64,000 bases of DNA from Flavobacterium sp. CF108 (lineage in GTDB: Bacteria > Bacteroidota > Bacteroidia > Flavobacteriales > Flavobacteriaceae): positions 135,480-199,479 of the forward strand of contig NZ_FQWW01000008.1 in NCBI RefSeq assembly GCF_900129795.1, written 5' to 3'. The notes below the pieces were generated by a model that was not told where the DNA came from, ran no database searches, and worked only from the letters and a program-made list of their open reading frames with translations. Every line of letters starts with the position of its first letter. Position 1 is the first letter of the stretch. The translations under genes and the position numbers were made by a program. Positions 51,231 through 60,859 of this stretch are shown one piece after another.

Positions 51231-53702
51231 CTATTTTGAAGGTATTATGGTGTAAGATAATCCTTTTTTAGTCTCAAATACTGCGGTATAACCAATAGAT
51301 GATTTTTCGCTTTTGATATTAAGATTTTTAATTATAAAGGGCTCTGCTGATCTTATTGCACATTTACTGCCATTATTAGACACAATTTTTGCCTGACTCA
51401 TTTTACCTTCGTTCCATTTTAGATCTACTGTAAAATTTCCTTTTGCTGTTATGCCTTTAATTTCGCCGTCTGCCCATGAATCAGGCAGAGCTGGCAGCAG
51501 ATGAATTTCATTATTCTGGCTTTGCATTAACATCTCAATAACGCCTGCAGTTCCGGCAAAATTTCCATCTATCTGAAAAGGCGGATGAGCATCAAAAAGA
51601 TTTGGATAACATCCTCCGTGCCCACCGTACTCTGTACTATTATCTTTTGTTAATCTCAATTGATTTTTGAATAATTTGTAAGCATGATTTCCGTCTAAAA
51701 GTCTCGCCCACATATTTACTTTCCAAGCAAGGCTCCAGCCCGTTCCGTCATCGCCGCGCAATTCTAATGTTTTCTTTGCCGCCGCAGCCAGTTCTGGTGT
51801 TTTTAAAGGCGAAATTAAATTTGCTGGATGTAAAGCATAAAGATGAGAAGTATGCCTGTGATGCGGATCTTCATCCTCAAAATCTTTATACCATTCCTGA
51901 AGCTGTCCTTTGCTTCCAATTTTAAAAGGAAGTAATTGATCTGCCGCTTTGTTTACAGTTTGTCTGAATTCTAAATCGGTATTGAGTACTTTGGAGGCTT
52001 CTATAGTATTTTCAAATAAATCTTTTATGATTCCGATGTCCATAGTCGAAGCCGTCGTTACGACACCTTCTTTTTTCCCATCATAATAATATTTATTTTC
52101 TGGAGAAGTCGACGGCATGGTTACCAAATAACCATCCTTATCTTTTTGAAGCCAGTCCAAGCTAAATTCTGCCGCTCCTTTTATAATTGGATATACTTTT
52201 TTTAGATATTCCTTATCGCCAGTATATTGGTAATGTTCCCATAAATGCCTGCTCAGCCAGTTGGCGCCCATATACCAATTTGCCCACATAGGGTCGCCTT
52301 TTCCTAAATCGCCTACAGGATTGGTCATTGCCCAGATATCCGAATTATGATGTAATACCCATCCGTTGGCATGATAATAACTTTTGGCAGTTTCGGCTCC
52401 TGTTACAGAAACATTTTTAATAAATTCGTCAAGTGGAAAAAACAATTCAGATAAACTTCCCGATTCTACAGGCCAGTAATTCATCTGTAAATTAATATTT
52501 GTTGTATAGTTACTGCTCCAAGGCGCGCGAAGTTTATTGTTCCAAATTCCCTGCAAATTGGCCGGTGTATTGTGTGTTCGAGAGGAAGAAATTAACAAAT
52601 AACGTCCGTATTGAAAAAACAAAGCTTCAAGTCCGGCATCTTTTTCTCCTTTTGCATATTGTTCTAATCTTGTATCTGTTGGCAGATTGGATTTATTGGT
52701 TTCTTTTTCATTTAATTTTAAAGAAACTCTATTAAAGAAATACTGAAAATCAGCAATATGTTCTTTTAATAAACTATCGTATTTTTTAGCAGAAGCTTTT
52801 TTAATCGGACTTTCAGCAAATTTATGCTCGTCTTTTCCCTGACTGTCCGGACATTTATCAAAGCCGTTGAAACTTGTTGCAGCCGAAACGAAAAGTAAAA
52901 TCTCACTTGCATTTTTAATGACTAATTTATTTCCATCAGAACTTACTTCTCCGTCTTTTATAACTGGTTTAATAATTAATTCAAAACGCATTCCTCTACA
53001 ACCTGCTGCATCTTCATAAACAACGGGTTCTTTATTGTAATCAATATAATTAGGATCTGAGTGAGAAGGTGCTTTTCCTTTTAAAACCAGCGTTTGATTT
53101 TGTATTAATTTTTGATTTCTTAAAAGACTTGAAGCATCAATTGTCACAGAAAGTTTCTTTAACTGATCTGCCGAAAGTTTAATTACAATACATTGTGCAG
53201 GTGCCGAAGCAAATATTTCTCTTTTATAATTTACGCCGTCAATTTTAAAATTTGTTACTGCTAATCCTGTTTCAATATCAAGGCTTCTGTTATAAGAATC
53301 GGCTTTTTGTCCGTTAAAATTCTGATTTAAAACAAGATCTCCCAACGGCATAAAACTTTCGCTGTAAGCTCCTTGCATATTTTTAGTCAAATCATATGCT
53401 TTTTCGAAATTTTCATTCGTAAGTGCTTCTCTAATTAGTGCCAGATTTTTAAAAGCATTCGGATTTACATTTTTCGCCACAGGGCCTCCGCTCCATAAAG
53501 TCGCTTCGTTCAACTGAATTAATTCAGAATCTACTCTTCCAAAAACCATTGCACCAAGTGTACCGTTTCCTATTGGTAAAGCTTCTGTCCATTCAACAGC
53601 GGGTTGGTTATATTGCAATTTTAAATCCTCCTGCGAATAGGAAGAAAATCCTGCCATTATAAATAGAAGAAAAAAGCTTTTTTTAAGAGAATTGTACAAC
53701 AT
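51231..53702 (-). CDS. GH95 alpha-L-fucosidase or alpha-L-galactosidase
   Basis: GH95 enzyme of 823 residues with an export signal ending SYSQ. The family's three-part layout is visible: an N-terminal beta domain (AVEWTEALPIGNGTLGAMVFG), an (alpha/alpha)6 barrel, and a C-terminal beta domain. Catalytic residues known from the characterised bifidobacterial enzyme have counterparts: Asn402 and Asn404 in TNINLQMNYWPVE, Glu535 in STSPENKYY, and Asp712 in FQIDGNFAG. GH95 enzymes remove alpha-1,2-L-fucose or alpha-L-galactose. Next to xylan enzymes, an alpha-L-galactosidase on decorated arabinoxylan is plausible; fucose on pectin or xyloglucan is the alternative. It follows GH51 by 24 bases. Confidence 0.9.
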   Translation of the reverse strand: MLYNSLKKSFFLLFIMAGFSSYSQEDLKLQYNQPAVEWTEALPIGNGTLGAMVFGRVDSELIQLNEATLWSGGPVAKNVNPNAFKNLALIREALTNENFEKAYDLTKNMQGAYSESFMPLGDLVLNQNFNGQKADSYNRSLDIETGLAVTNFKIDGVNYKREIFASAPAQCIVIKLSADQLKKLSVTIDASSLLRNQKLIQNQTLVLKGKAPSHSDPNYIDYNKEPVVYEDAAGCRGMRFELIIKPVIKDGEVSSDGNKLVIKNASEILLFVSAATSFNGFDKCPDSQGKDEHKFAESPIKKASAKKYDSLLKEHIADFQYFFNRVSLKLNEKETNKSNLPTDTRLEQYAKGEKDAGLEALFFQYGRYLLISSSRTHNTPANLQGIWNNKLRAPWSSNYTTNINLQMNYWPVESGSLSELFFPLDEFIKNVSVTGAETAKSYYHANGWVLHHNSDIWAMTNPVGDLGKGDPMWANWYMGANWLSRHLWEHYQYTGDKEYLKKVYPIIKGAAEFSLDWLQKDKDGYLVTMPSTSPENKYYYDGKKEGVVTTASTMDIGIIKDLFENTIEASKVLNTDLEFRQTVNKAADQLLPFKIGSKGQLQEWYKDFEDEDPHHRHTSHLYALHPANLISPLKTPELAAAAKKTLELRGDDGTGWSLAWKVNMWARLLDGNHAYKLFKNQLRLTKDNSTEYGGHGGCYPNLFDAHPPFQIDGNFAGTAGVIEMLMQSQNNEIHLLPALPDSWADGEIKGITAKGNFTVDLKWNEGKMSQAKIVSNNGSKCAIRSAEPFIIKNLNIKSEKSSIGYTAVFETKKGLSYTIIPSK

Positions 53703-53726
53703 GTATTTTTAATTTTAGATAAATTC

Positions 53727-55706
53727 TTAAATCATTTTCAGTTTTAAAACGGTAACCGAATAAGCAGGAAGACTTAATTCCTGTTTTCCTTTTGTTATTT
53801 TGTACTCATTTTGTTTTGGAGTTATTTTTTTTGGATCTGCAAAAGTATTTTCATCTTGTGTACTTGGACTTTCCAGCCTTATAATCGTGCCTTTTGAACC
53901 TAATTTTGCTCCTTTTAAATCGATATTCACTTCTGATGCTGATGACGCTGTATTAACCAGCTTCACAATTATTTCTTTGCTGTTTATATCTTTTACTGCC
54001 GATGCGTATAAATCGTTCTGACCTGTTAAAGCTTTTCCGTCTTTGGTAATACTCAATAAATCTGTTCCTTTATTGGTTGAAAATAATTGCTGCACATAAT
54101 AATTGGCTGAACCATGAGATTCTAAATTATTAAACCAAATCATATCAGGTGTCCATTGCCAGGCGTCTTCGTGCGCCATTAAAGGTGCATATGAAGTTAA
54201 TTGAACTACTTCTGCATTTCTTTCTAATCCAGTCATAAAAGCAGCTTCAGAAAAAGCACATTCCCAATTATTTCTATTATTCGGATTGGCTCCTGAAACA
54301 CTTTGCGCTGCATATTCTCCAGCAAATATTTTAGGTCCTTTTCTGTCATAATTGTCGTAACGTCCGGCATTTTCTCTAAACCATTTTGGGCTTTCATAAT
54401 AATGTTCATCTACCAATTCTGCATTCAGTTTTTTTAGTTCTTTCATAGCAAAATCAAAATGTTCGCCTGCGGGAGAAGGGCCGCTTCCAGAAACAATAAT
54501 GATATTTGGATATTTTGCTTTTATGGCTTTTTCAAAAACTTTGAATCGGTCAATATAATCCGGTCCCCATTGTTCGTTTCCAACGCCAATATATTTTAGA
54601 TTAAATAGTTTTGGATGTCCCATATCCGAACGGATTTTTCCCCAGGTTGTAGTCACAGCGCCATTAGCAAATTCAATTAAATCTAAAGCATCCTGAACAT
54701 ACGGATCGAGTTCGTTTATCGGAGCCAATTCTCCGGTATTGTACTGACAAGCCATTCCGCAGCTTAAAATTGGAAGCGGTTCTGCACCAATATCTTCTGA
54801 AAGCTGAAAATATTCAAAAAATCCTAATCCAAAACTTTGAAAATAATCGGGAGTTTGTTTATGACTGAATTCTACATTCCAACGGTTCATCTTCGTTTTT
54901 CTTTCCTCTACATTTCCAACTGATTTTTTCCATTGATAACGGTCTGACAATGTTCTTCCTTCGACAATACAGCCGCCAGGAAAACGTAAAAAACCAGGTT
55001 TCATATCATATAAAAGCTGAACCAAATCTTTACGAAGTCCATTTTTTCTGTTCTTCCAGGTATCTTCAGGAAACAATGAAATCATATCTAAATCTATAGT
55101 TCCTGTTCCTTCAAAAGTTATTTTCAATTTTGCTTTTGCCTCGGTTTGAGTCGCTGTAATTTGTGAAGTATAATTCGTCCATTGATCCGATTTTGGAACA
55201 ATGCTCGTTTCTCCAATTACTTTTTGGTCTTTATCAATTAACTGAAAAATGATTTTTTTGATTGCATTTTTTTCATTGGCAGCTTTTAATGAAAGATTGT
55301 ATTTTGCATCTTTCTTCACTCCCATTCCTCTGAAACCTTCATTTATTAAAGTATAACCTTTATCATTATTGATTTCAACTCTGCAAAAATTAGTATTGTT
55401 TGCCGCTATTTTGATTGGTGCTGCACTGCCCGATTCTTTGTTCAAAGAAGATCTTTTTGTATTTGGCTGTTCCCATCCCATCAAAGGTTTATCAAATTCA
55501 AAAGATCTGTTTTTAATCAATTCGGCATATAGTCCGCCGTCTGCAGCAAAATTGATATCTTCAAAAAACAAACCGAACATGGTAGGCTGGATTTTAGTAA
55601 TAGTTTTAGCAGCATCAACTTCTAAAGTCGCTTTTTGAGCATTCACATAAAAACTGCTTAGCAGCAGATTGCAAATGATAAACTTTATAAGGTTATTATT
55701 TTTCAT
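53727..55706 (-). CDS. GH51 alpha-L-arabinofuranosidase
   Basis: GH51 enzyme of 659 residues with an export signal ending NAQ. The N terminus has PTMFGLFFEDINFAADGGLYAELI, then a CBM4-like beta-sandwich (about 85-210). The barrel includes PGFLRFPGGCIVEG, YIGVGNEQWGPDY with acid/base Glu378, DEHYYESPKWF and IFAGEYAAQ with nucleophile Glu464. A C-terminal beta domain ends in LPAYSVTVLKLKM. It removes arabinofuranose from arabinan or arabinoxylan side chains. It lies in a tight row GH28, GH51, GH95 with gaps of 20 and 24 bases. Confidence 0.94.
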   Translation of the reverse strand: MKNNNLIKFIICNLLLSSFYVNAQKATLEVDAAKTITKIQPTMFGLFFEDINFAADGGLYAELIKNRSFEFDKPLMGWEQPNTKRSSLNKESGSAAPIKIAANNTNFCRVEINNDKGYTLINEGFRGMGVKKDAKYNLSLKAANEKNAIKKIIFQLIDKDQKVIGETSIVPKSDQWTNYTSQITATQTEAKAKLKITFEGTGTIDLDMISLFPEDTWKNRKNGLRKDLVQLLYDMKPGFLRFPGGCIVEGRTLSDRYQWKKSVGNVEERKTKMNRWNVEFSHKQTPDYFQSFGLGFFEYFQLSEDIGAEPLPILSCGMACQYNTGELAPINELDPYVQDALDLIEFANGAVTTTWGKIRSDMGHPKLFNLKYIGVGNEQWGPDYIDRFKVFEKAIKAKYPNIIIVSGSGPSPAGEHFDFAMKELKKLNAELVDEHYYESPKWFRENAGRYDNYDRKGPKIFAGEYAAQSVSGANPNNRNNWECAFSEAAFMTGLERNAEVVQLTSYAPLMAHEDAWQWTPDMIWFNNLESHGSANYYVQQLFSTNKGTDLLSITKDGKALTGQNDLYASAVKDINSKEIIVKLVNTASSASEVNIDLKGAKLGSKGTIIRLESPSTQDENTFADPKKITPKQNEYKITKGKQELSLPAYSVTVLKLKMI

Positions 55707-55726
55707 AGTTTTTGGAATGAAACTGA

Positions 55727-57166
55727 TTATTTTTTTACTGCCTCTAATTTAGCAGGAAAAGCTGATTGTCCGTCTAAATTTGTTACAATTAATTCGTCTA
55801 CATTTTTACTTTCGACTGCGTATTTAAAATAATCTGGTTTATTTTTCCCCCATTGTACGGTACAATTCTGCACTTTAATACGTTCTGCCGAATCAAAATA
55901 GAATCCTGAAGTGCTTCCTTTTACAAATCCTTCAACATTAGAAGGACGTCTGTCATAAACTCCGCCAGGAAAAGAAGTAGTTTTATCAATAAAAACACTT
56001 ACATTATCAAAAACAATATTTTTAATTTTGTCTTTGGATTCTCCGCTTACAAACACGCCGTTTTCTCCTGTACATTGAATATTAGAGAAATAGATGTTTT
56101 TTATTTCACCTACTTTTCCTTCTGTTGCCCCTTTTGGAAAACGCCAGTTGGCATCTTTATGATTCCCTTTTGCTCTGCTGAAAGCCGTTACATAAATTGG
56201 CTCTGCTTTTCCCCACCAAGTATCTGTCGTCAATTTACTTTCGATAATGATATTAGAGAAAATAACATCGCTCACGGTTCCTTCATCTCTGTTCTGAATT
56301 CCTAAGGCACGATTGCTGTTTTTTATAATACAATTATTGAATACTACTTGTCTAATCGCATCCATGTTTTCTGAACCAATTTTAATCGCACAACTGCTGC
56401 TTGTCATGGTACAATTGGTAACGGTAATGTTTTCGCAGGCACCAAATTCTTCAAATTCTCTTCGGTTTTTTAGACAAATACAATCGTCTCCGCTTTCAAT
56501 ATAACAATCGCTGATTCTCACATTTTTAGAATGATCCAAATCTATACCGTCGCTGTTACGTACTTTTAAACTATTCAATAAAGTAATTCCACTGATTACA
56601 ACATCATTACAGCCAACCAAATGAACTGTCCAATAAGCTGAATTTCCGATATGAACATCTTTGATTCTGATATTTTTTCCTCCAATAATTGTCAATACAT
56701 GTGGTCGCGGATCCAGTACATTAAAAGGTTTTAAAACATAGGAATCTTCCAGTTCTTCACCCATAAACGAAATTCCGTTTCCATCAATTTTTCCGCTTCC
56801 GCTAATGGTAAAATCCTCTACATTTTCTCCTCCAATCCAAATTGTGCCTTCTCCCGGATTGGTTCTAAAAGCGCTTTTGGTATATAATTTTTCATCTGGA
56901 CTTGCTAACAATTTTGCTCCGGCTTCAATATGTAGCTCTACTTTTGATTTTACATCAAATGGCCCGGCCAAAAACGTAAACGGTGCCGGAATTAAAACTC
57001 TTCCGCCTGTTTTACTGCAGGCATCAATTGCTTTTTGAATGGCTGCTGCATCATTGGTTTTTCCGTCTCCTTTTGCTCCGTATTTTTTAACATCATAAAC
57101 ATTCTGAGCTGCAACGGTGAAGGAAATACAAAAAATTAGGATCGCAATTATAGATTTCTTTTTCAT
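55727..57166 (-). CDS. GH28 polygalacturonase-like enzyme
   Basis: GH28 right-handed beta-helix protein of 479 residues with an export signal ending AAQ. Motifs are YGAKGDGKTNDAAAIQKAIDA, VRNSDGIDLD (Asp206 and Asp209) and ESGDDCICLK (Asp227 and Asp228). The usual GHG histidine motif is replaced by SCAIKIGSENMD, as in bacterial exo-acting and rhamnogalacturonan- or xylogalacturonan-directed relatives. It is 509-residue GH28's neighbour but not a close copy: insertions and C termini differ. Probably releases galacturonic acid from pectic oligomers; exact bond unknown. Confidence 0.87.
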   Translation of the reverse strand: MKKKSIIAILIFCISFTVAAQNVYDVKKYGAKGDGKTNDAAAIQKAIDACSKTGGRVLIPAPFTFLAGPFDVKSKVELHIEAGAKLLASPDEKLYTKSAFRTNPGEGTIWIGGENVEDFTISGSGKIDGNGISFMGEELEDSYVLKPFNVLDPRPHVLTIIGGKNIRIKDVHIGNSAYWTVHLVGCNDVVISGITLLNSLKVRNSDGIDLDHSKNVRISDCYIESGDDCICLKNRREFEEFGACENITVTNCTMTSSSCAIKIGSENMDAIRQVVFNNCIIKNSNRALGIQNRDEGTVSDVIFSNIIIESKLTTDTWWGKAEPIYVTAFSRAKGNHKDANWRFPKGATEGKVGEIKNIYFSNIQCTGENGVFVSGESKDKIKNIVFDNVSVFIDKTTSFPGGVYDRRPSNVEGFVKGSTSGFYFDSAERIKVQNCTVQWGKNKPDYFKYAVESKNVDELIVTNLDGQSAFPAKLEAVKK

Positions 57167-57277
57167 TTCATTTTATTTATTAAAAACCTTGTTTAAGACA
57201 GCCTTCACAAAGTTTCTGGTTTATTTTTTTATCTCGCAATCCCGATAACTATCGGGAAGAGAGCCATAATTTTTTTT

Positions 57278-57375
57278 GTTTCACGCAGATGTTGCAGATT
57301 TTGGCAGATTTAATTAGATTTCTTTATAAAAATATCTGCGGAATCTGCTTAAATCTTTTTAAATCTGCGTGAAAC
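57278..57375. repeat. Dispersed palindromic repeat, copy 1
   Basis: A 98-base element with perfect 13-base terminal inverted repeats (GTTTCACGCAGAT/ATCTGCGTGAAAC). It is nearly identical to the element at 59022-59117. The two copies flank one GH28 gene. A small CCCGATA/TATCGGG hairpin lies just to its left at 57241. Confidence 0.9.
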
Positions 57376-57434
57376 AAAAAATTTACAATCTCAGGCAAAA
57401 AAACTTTGCGTCTTCGCACCTTTGTGGCAAAATT

Positions 57435-58964
57435 TCAATGCGCAGGCAATTCAAATTTATTTTGTTCTGGTTCTATTTTTCTTTTTAATGATTCGCTGTC
57501 TAAATTACTCGACGAAACATCTTTAAAAACAATCTGATTGATTTTATCCGAAGGAATATCAATAGTTTTCATCGCAAGATTTTTTACATCATCAAAAACA
57601 AAGGCGGGACGAAAATCTTCTTTCTCTAAAATCAGTTTTACATTCTCCATTTCGATTCCGTTTACGTGACGCACATAAAATCCCCAAGAAGGTAATTCTC
57701 CAAACATGGTAAATTCAGGGTAACCGTTTATATTTTCTTTTACATCTTTCAATCTGCTTAAAGGATGATACGCCATTCCTTTTGAAGCTCTTCCCGGATA
57801 CGTAATTTCAATATTTTCTAAAGTCACATTTTCTATCAAATGCCCCGGAATTCCTGCAATCGAAGCGGGAAACGGATTATGGAAATAATCAACTTCTGGT
57901 CCGCGTATATCATAATCAATATCTGGACGGCCAAAAGGAATCTGTGCTTTTAGGTTTTTAATTGATACATTTTTGATATATCCCGGTTTGTCTCCATTTC
58001 TGTGGCCTAAACGAATCAATATTGCATTTCCTGTATTTACAGCCGTAATATTAGAAACTTTAATATTCTCAATTTCAGCGCCATCTACAGATTCAATCGC
58101 AATTGCCGATCTGAAAGTATCATAAACCTTAATGTTTTCAACCGTAACGTTTTTAAAACTGCCGTAAGAACCTGTACCAAATTTTACTGCATTGGCACTC
58201 GATCTAATGGTACAATTTCCGATGTAAATGTTATTATTTTGCAATCCCGGCGATTCTGATTTTAGACAGATTCCGTCATCAGCAGCGTTTACATTACAAT
58301 TGGTAATTCTAACATTTTCGCAGCCGTCAACGTCAATTCCGTCATTATTCCAATAAGCGGTACTATTGACTTTCATAGAATCAATTACAATATTTTTACA
58401 ATCTGTAAAACATTGTACCCAACCCGGACTGTTTTTTAATGTAATATTGATCATCGTTATAGAATCACATTTTACAAACGAAATCAGCTTTCCTCTATGG
58501 TCTTCAGGACGCATTCTTCTATAATTGTATTTGGGATCAATTAGAACTCCTGTATGATGCAGAGAATCAATTGCTAAAGCCAATTCTCTTCCTTGTCCGT
58601 CTATAATTCCTTTTCCGTTTACTGCAATATTTTTTGATTTATTAGCTATAATCAAAGCTCTTATTCCTTCATATTTCGGATAATCATCAGGATTGGTACT
58701 TCCTAACAAAATGGCTCCTTCTTCAAAAAACAATTCAACTCCGGTTTTTAAAACGATACTTCCGGATAGAAATTTACCTTTAGAAAAAACAACTCTTCCA
58801 CCTTTGCTTTTATTTGCTGCGTCAATTGCTTTTTGAATGGCTTTTGTATTTAAAGTTTTGCCATCTCCTATGGCGCCATATTTTTTAATATCAAATACCT
58901 TTTGTGCCGAAACGGTTAAGGAAACACAAAAAACAAACAGTGCGATTATAAAATTTCTTTTCAT
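57435..58964 (-). CDS. GH28 polygalacturonase-like enzyme, second copy
   Basis: GH28 protein of 509 residues with an export signal ending SAQ. It has YGAIGDGKTLNTKAIQKAIDA, a conserved GKGIIDGQGRE segment, WNNDGIDVDG (Asp208 and Asp211), NAADDGICLKSE (Asp229 and Asp230), and NAVKFGTGSYG where many family members have GHG. A loop VDYFHNPFPASIAGIPGHL is distinctive of bacterial glycosidases of this subgroup. The gene sits between two copies of a 95-base palindromic repeat with longer gaps than its neighbours, so it may have been inserted or separately transcribed. Substrate is probably a pectic oligomer. Confidence 0.87.
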   Translation of the reverse strand: MKRNFIIALFVFCVSLTVSAQKVFDIKKYGAIGDGKTLNTKAIQKAIDAANKSKGGRVVFSKGKFLSGSIVLKTGVELFFEEGAILLGSTNPDDYPKYEGIRALIIANKSKNIAVNGKGIIDGQGRELALAIDSLHHTGVLIDPKYNYRRMRPEDHRGKLISFVKCDSITMINITLKNSPGWVQCFTDCKNIVIDSMKVNSTAYWNNDGIDVDGCENVRITNCNVNAADDGICLKSESPGLQNNNIYIGNCTIRSSANAVKFGTGSYGSFKNVTVENIKVYDTFRSAIAIESVDGAEIENIKVSNITAVNTGNAILIRLGHRNGDKPGYIKNVSIKNLKAQIPFGRPDIDYDIRGPEVDYFHNPFPASIAGIPGHLIENVTLENIEITYPGRASKGMAYHPLSRLKDVKENINGYPEFTMFGELPSWGFYVRHVNGIEMENVKLILEKEDFRPAFVFDDVKNLAMKTIDIPSDKINQIVFKDVSSSNLDSESLKRKIEPEQNKFELPAH

Positions 58965-59021
58965 TTTACTTTTTTTATTTTGATCCTTAATTTTAACTAT
59001 CGAGAACTTTACAAAGTTTTA

Positions 59022-59117
59022 TTTCACGCAGATGTTGCAGATTTTGGCAGATTAAATTAGATTTCTTTATAAAAATATCTGCAGAATCTGCTTAAATCTT
59101 TTTAAATCTGCGTGAAA
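59022..59117. repeat. Dispersed palindromic repeat, copy 2
   Basis: Near-identical to copy 1 at 57278, in the same orientation, with the inverted ends TTTCACGCAGAT/ATCTGCGTGAAA. Both copies are followed by similar text (CTTTGCGTCTTCG..CCTTTG.GGCAA), extending the homology. Confidence 0.9.
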
Positions 59118-59164
59118 AAAACTTTGCGTCTTCGAGCCTTTGCGGCAATTTCTAATCTTAAAAA

Positions 59165-60802
59165 TTACCAAAAAACAGTATATAAAGCCACTAATATTCC
59201 GCAAATAATAAATGAACCAACAATAAACTCTGAAGAGACTTTAAACATAGAATTATCGACTTCTATTGCATGGATTTCAGTCTCTTGCTCTGAAAGTGGT
59301 TTTGCCAGACTAATGCCAACCATTATAAACACAATTAAAAAGAAAACAATAGTCATTCTGTCTAAGAAAGGATAATCAGGAAAAGCGCCATCTGTCCACA
59401 TTGGCAGGAATTTCAATATAGCCGCGAGCGGTACTGTTAACAATGCGCCCGCAAGTCCGGCTGCCGGAGTTGTTTTTTTCCAGAACATTCCCAATAAGAA
59501 AATCGCTAAAACGCCCGGAGAAAAGAAACCTACATATTCTTGTATAAATTGATAGGCCTGATCTAATGATTTTAATGCAGGAGCTACAAAAGCTGCAATA
59601 ATCATACAAACTACAACGCACCATCTTCCTGTACGGACCAGTTTTTTTTCTGATGCCTGAGAATTGAAATATTTTTTATAAATATCTAATGAAAAAATAG
59701 TCGAAATACTATTGGCTTTTCCAGCCAAAGAAGCTACGATTGCCGCTGTCAAAGCCGCCAGAGCTACACCTTTTAATCCCGCAGGAAGTAAATTCATTAA
59801 AGTTGGATATGCCTGATCTGGTTTTAAAACTCCTGCGGCATCAACCATTTCCTGCTGAAACATTCCATTTGAATGCATTACAAACATGGCGATACCCGGT
59901 AAAACGGCAATAATGGGAACTAATAATTTTAGAAAAGCGGCAAATAAAATTCCTTTACGGGCAGTTTTTAAATCGGCCCCTAAAGCTCTTTGAACAATAT
60001 ATTGGTTACATCCCCAATAAGCCAGATTATTGATTAACATACCGCCGATCAAAACAGACATTCCCGGCAGTTCATTATAATGCGGATTTGATTTGTCTAA
60101 TATCATGTGTAAATGTCCCGGTGCTTCATCAGCAATAATAGCCAATCCTTTTAGAATGTCTTTTCCAAAACCAAACTGATCTGATAATAAAGTCAATGCC
60201 AAATAGGTTGTTACCAATCCTCCAAGAATTAAAACTATAACCTGAAACATATCAGTGTATCCAATTACTTTCATTCCTCCTAAAGTAACAATCACGGAGA
60301 ATAAACTTAGCGCAATAACACAAAACTGAAAACTAACCGGAGCAATTGAAGAAATGGCCAAAGCTCCTAAGTAAATTATAGAAGTAAGATTTACAAATAC
60401 GTAGATTAAGAGCCAAATAATAGCCATAATAGTACTTACTGTTCCGCTGTATCTTTTGGCTAGAAACTGCGGCATGGTAAATATTTTGTTTTTAAGATAA
60501 ATTGGTAAAATGAACATGGCCACGATAATTAATGTCGCAGCAGACATCCATTCGTAAGAAGCAATTGCAAGTCCGATAGCGAAACCCGAACCACTCATAC
60601 CGATAAAATGTTCTGCTGAAATATTAGAAGCGATCAGGGACGCCCCAATTGCCCACCAGGTAAGTGATCCTTCAGCCAAAAAATATTCGTTGGAACTGGT
60701 CGCTGCAGTTTTCTTGCTTCTGTAAATATACATGCCATAGGCCGTGACTATGACAAAGTAAATAAAGAAAACTATGTAATCTGCGGTTTGTAATACATTC
60801 AT
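59165..60802 (-). CDS. SSS-family sodium:solute (sugar) symporter
   Basis: Inner-membrane sodium/solute symporter of 545 residues with about 14 hydrophobic segments, SGLT-like. Signatures are ADYIVFFIYFVIVTAYGMYIY, SLTWWAIGASLIASNISAEHFIGMSGSGFAIG, the LPAGLKGVALAALTAAIVASLAGKANSISTIFSLDIY segment and FAYGCNQYIVQRALGA-like text (WGCNQYIVQRAL). It would carry a monosaccharide released by the neighbouring glycosidases, perhaps galactose, arabinose or galacturonate. It is followed by GH28 after a 200-base gap holding a dispersed repeat. Confidence 0.92.
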   Translation of the reverse strand: MNVLQTADYIVFFIYFVIVTAYGMYIYRSKKTAATSSNEYFLAEGSLTWWAIGASLIASNISAEHFIGMSGSGFAIGLAIASYEWMSAATLIIVAMFILPIYLKNKIFTMPQFLAKRYSGTVSTIMAIIWLLIYVFVNLTSIIYLGALAISSIAPVSFQFCVIALSLFSVIVTLGGMKVIGYTDMFQVIVLILGGLVTTYLALTLLSDQFGFGKDILKGLAIIADEAPGHLHMILDKSNPHYNELPGMSVLIGGMLINNLAYWGCNQYIVQRALGADLKTARKGILFAAFLKLLVPIIAVLPGIAMFVMHSNGMFQQEMVDAAGVLKPDQAYPTLMNLLPAGLKGVALAALTAAIVASLAGKANSISTIFSLDIYKKYFNSQASEKKLVRTGRWCVVVCMIIAAFVAPALKSLDQAYQFIQEYVGFFSPGVLAIFLLGMFWKKTTPAAGLAGALLTVPLAAILKFLPMWTDGAFPDYPFLDRMTIVFFLIVFIMVGISLAKPLSEQETEIHAIEVDNSMFKVSSEFIVGSFIICGILVALYTVFW

Positions 60803-60859
60803 AATGGTGTGGTTATTGTGTGGTTAGTTAGTAAAATGTATTTTAAGATTTGATCTGTA

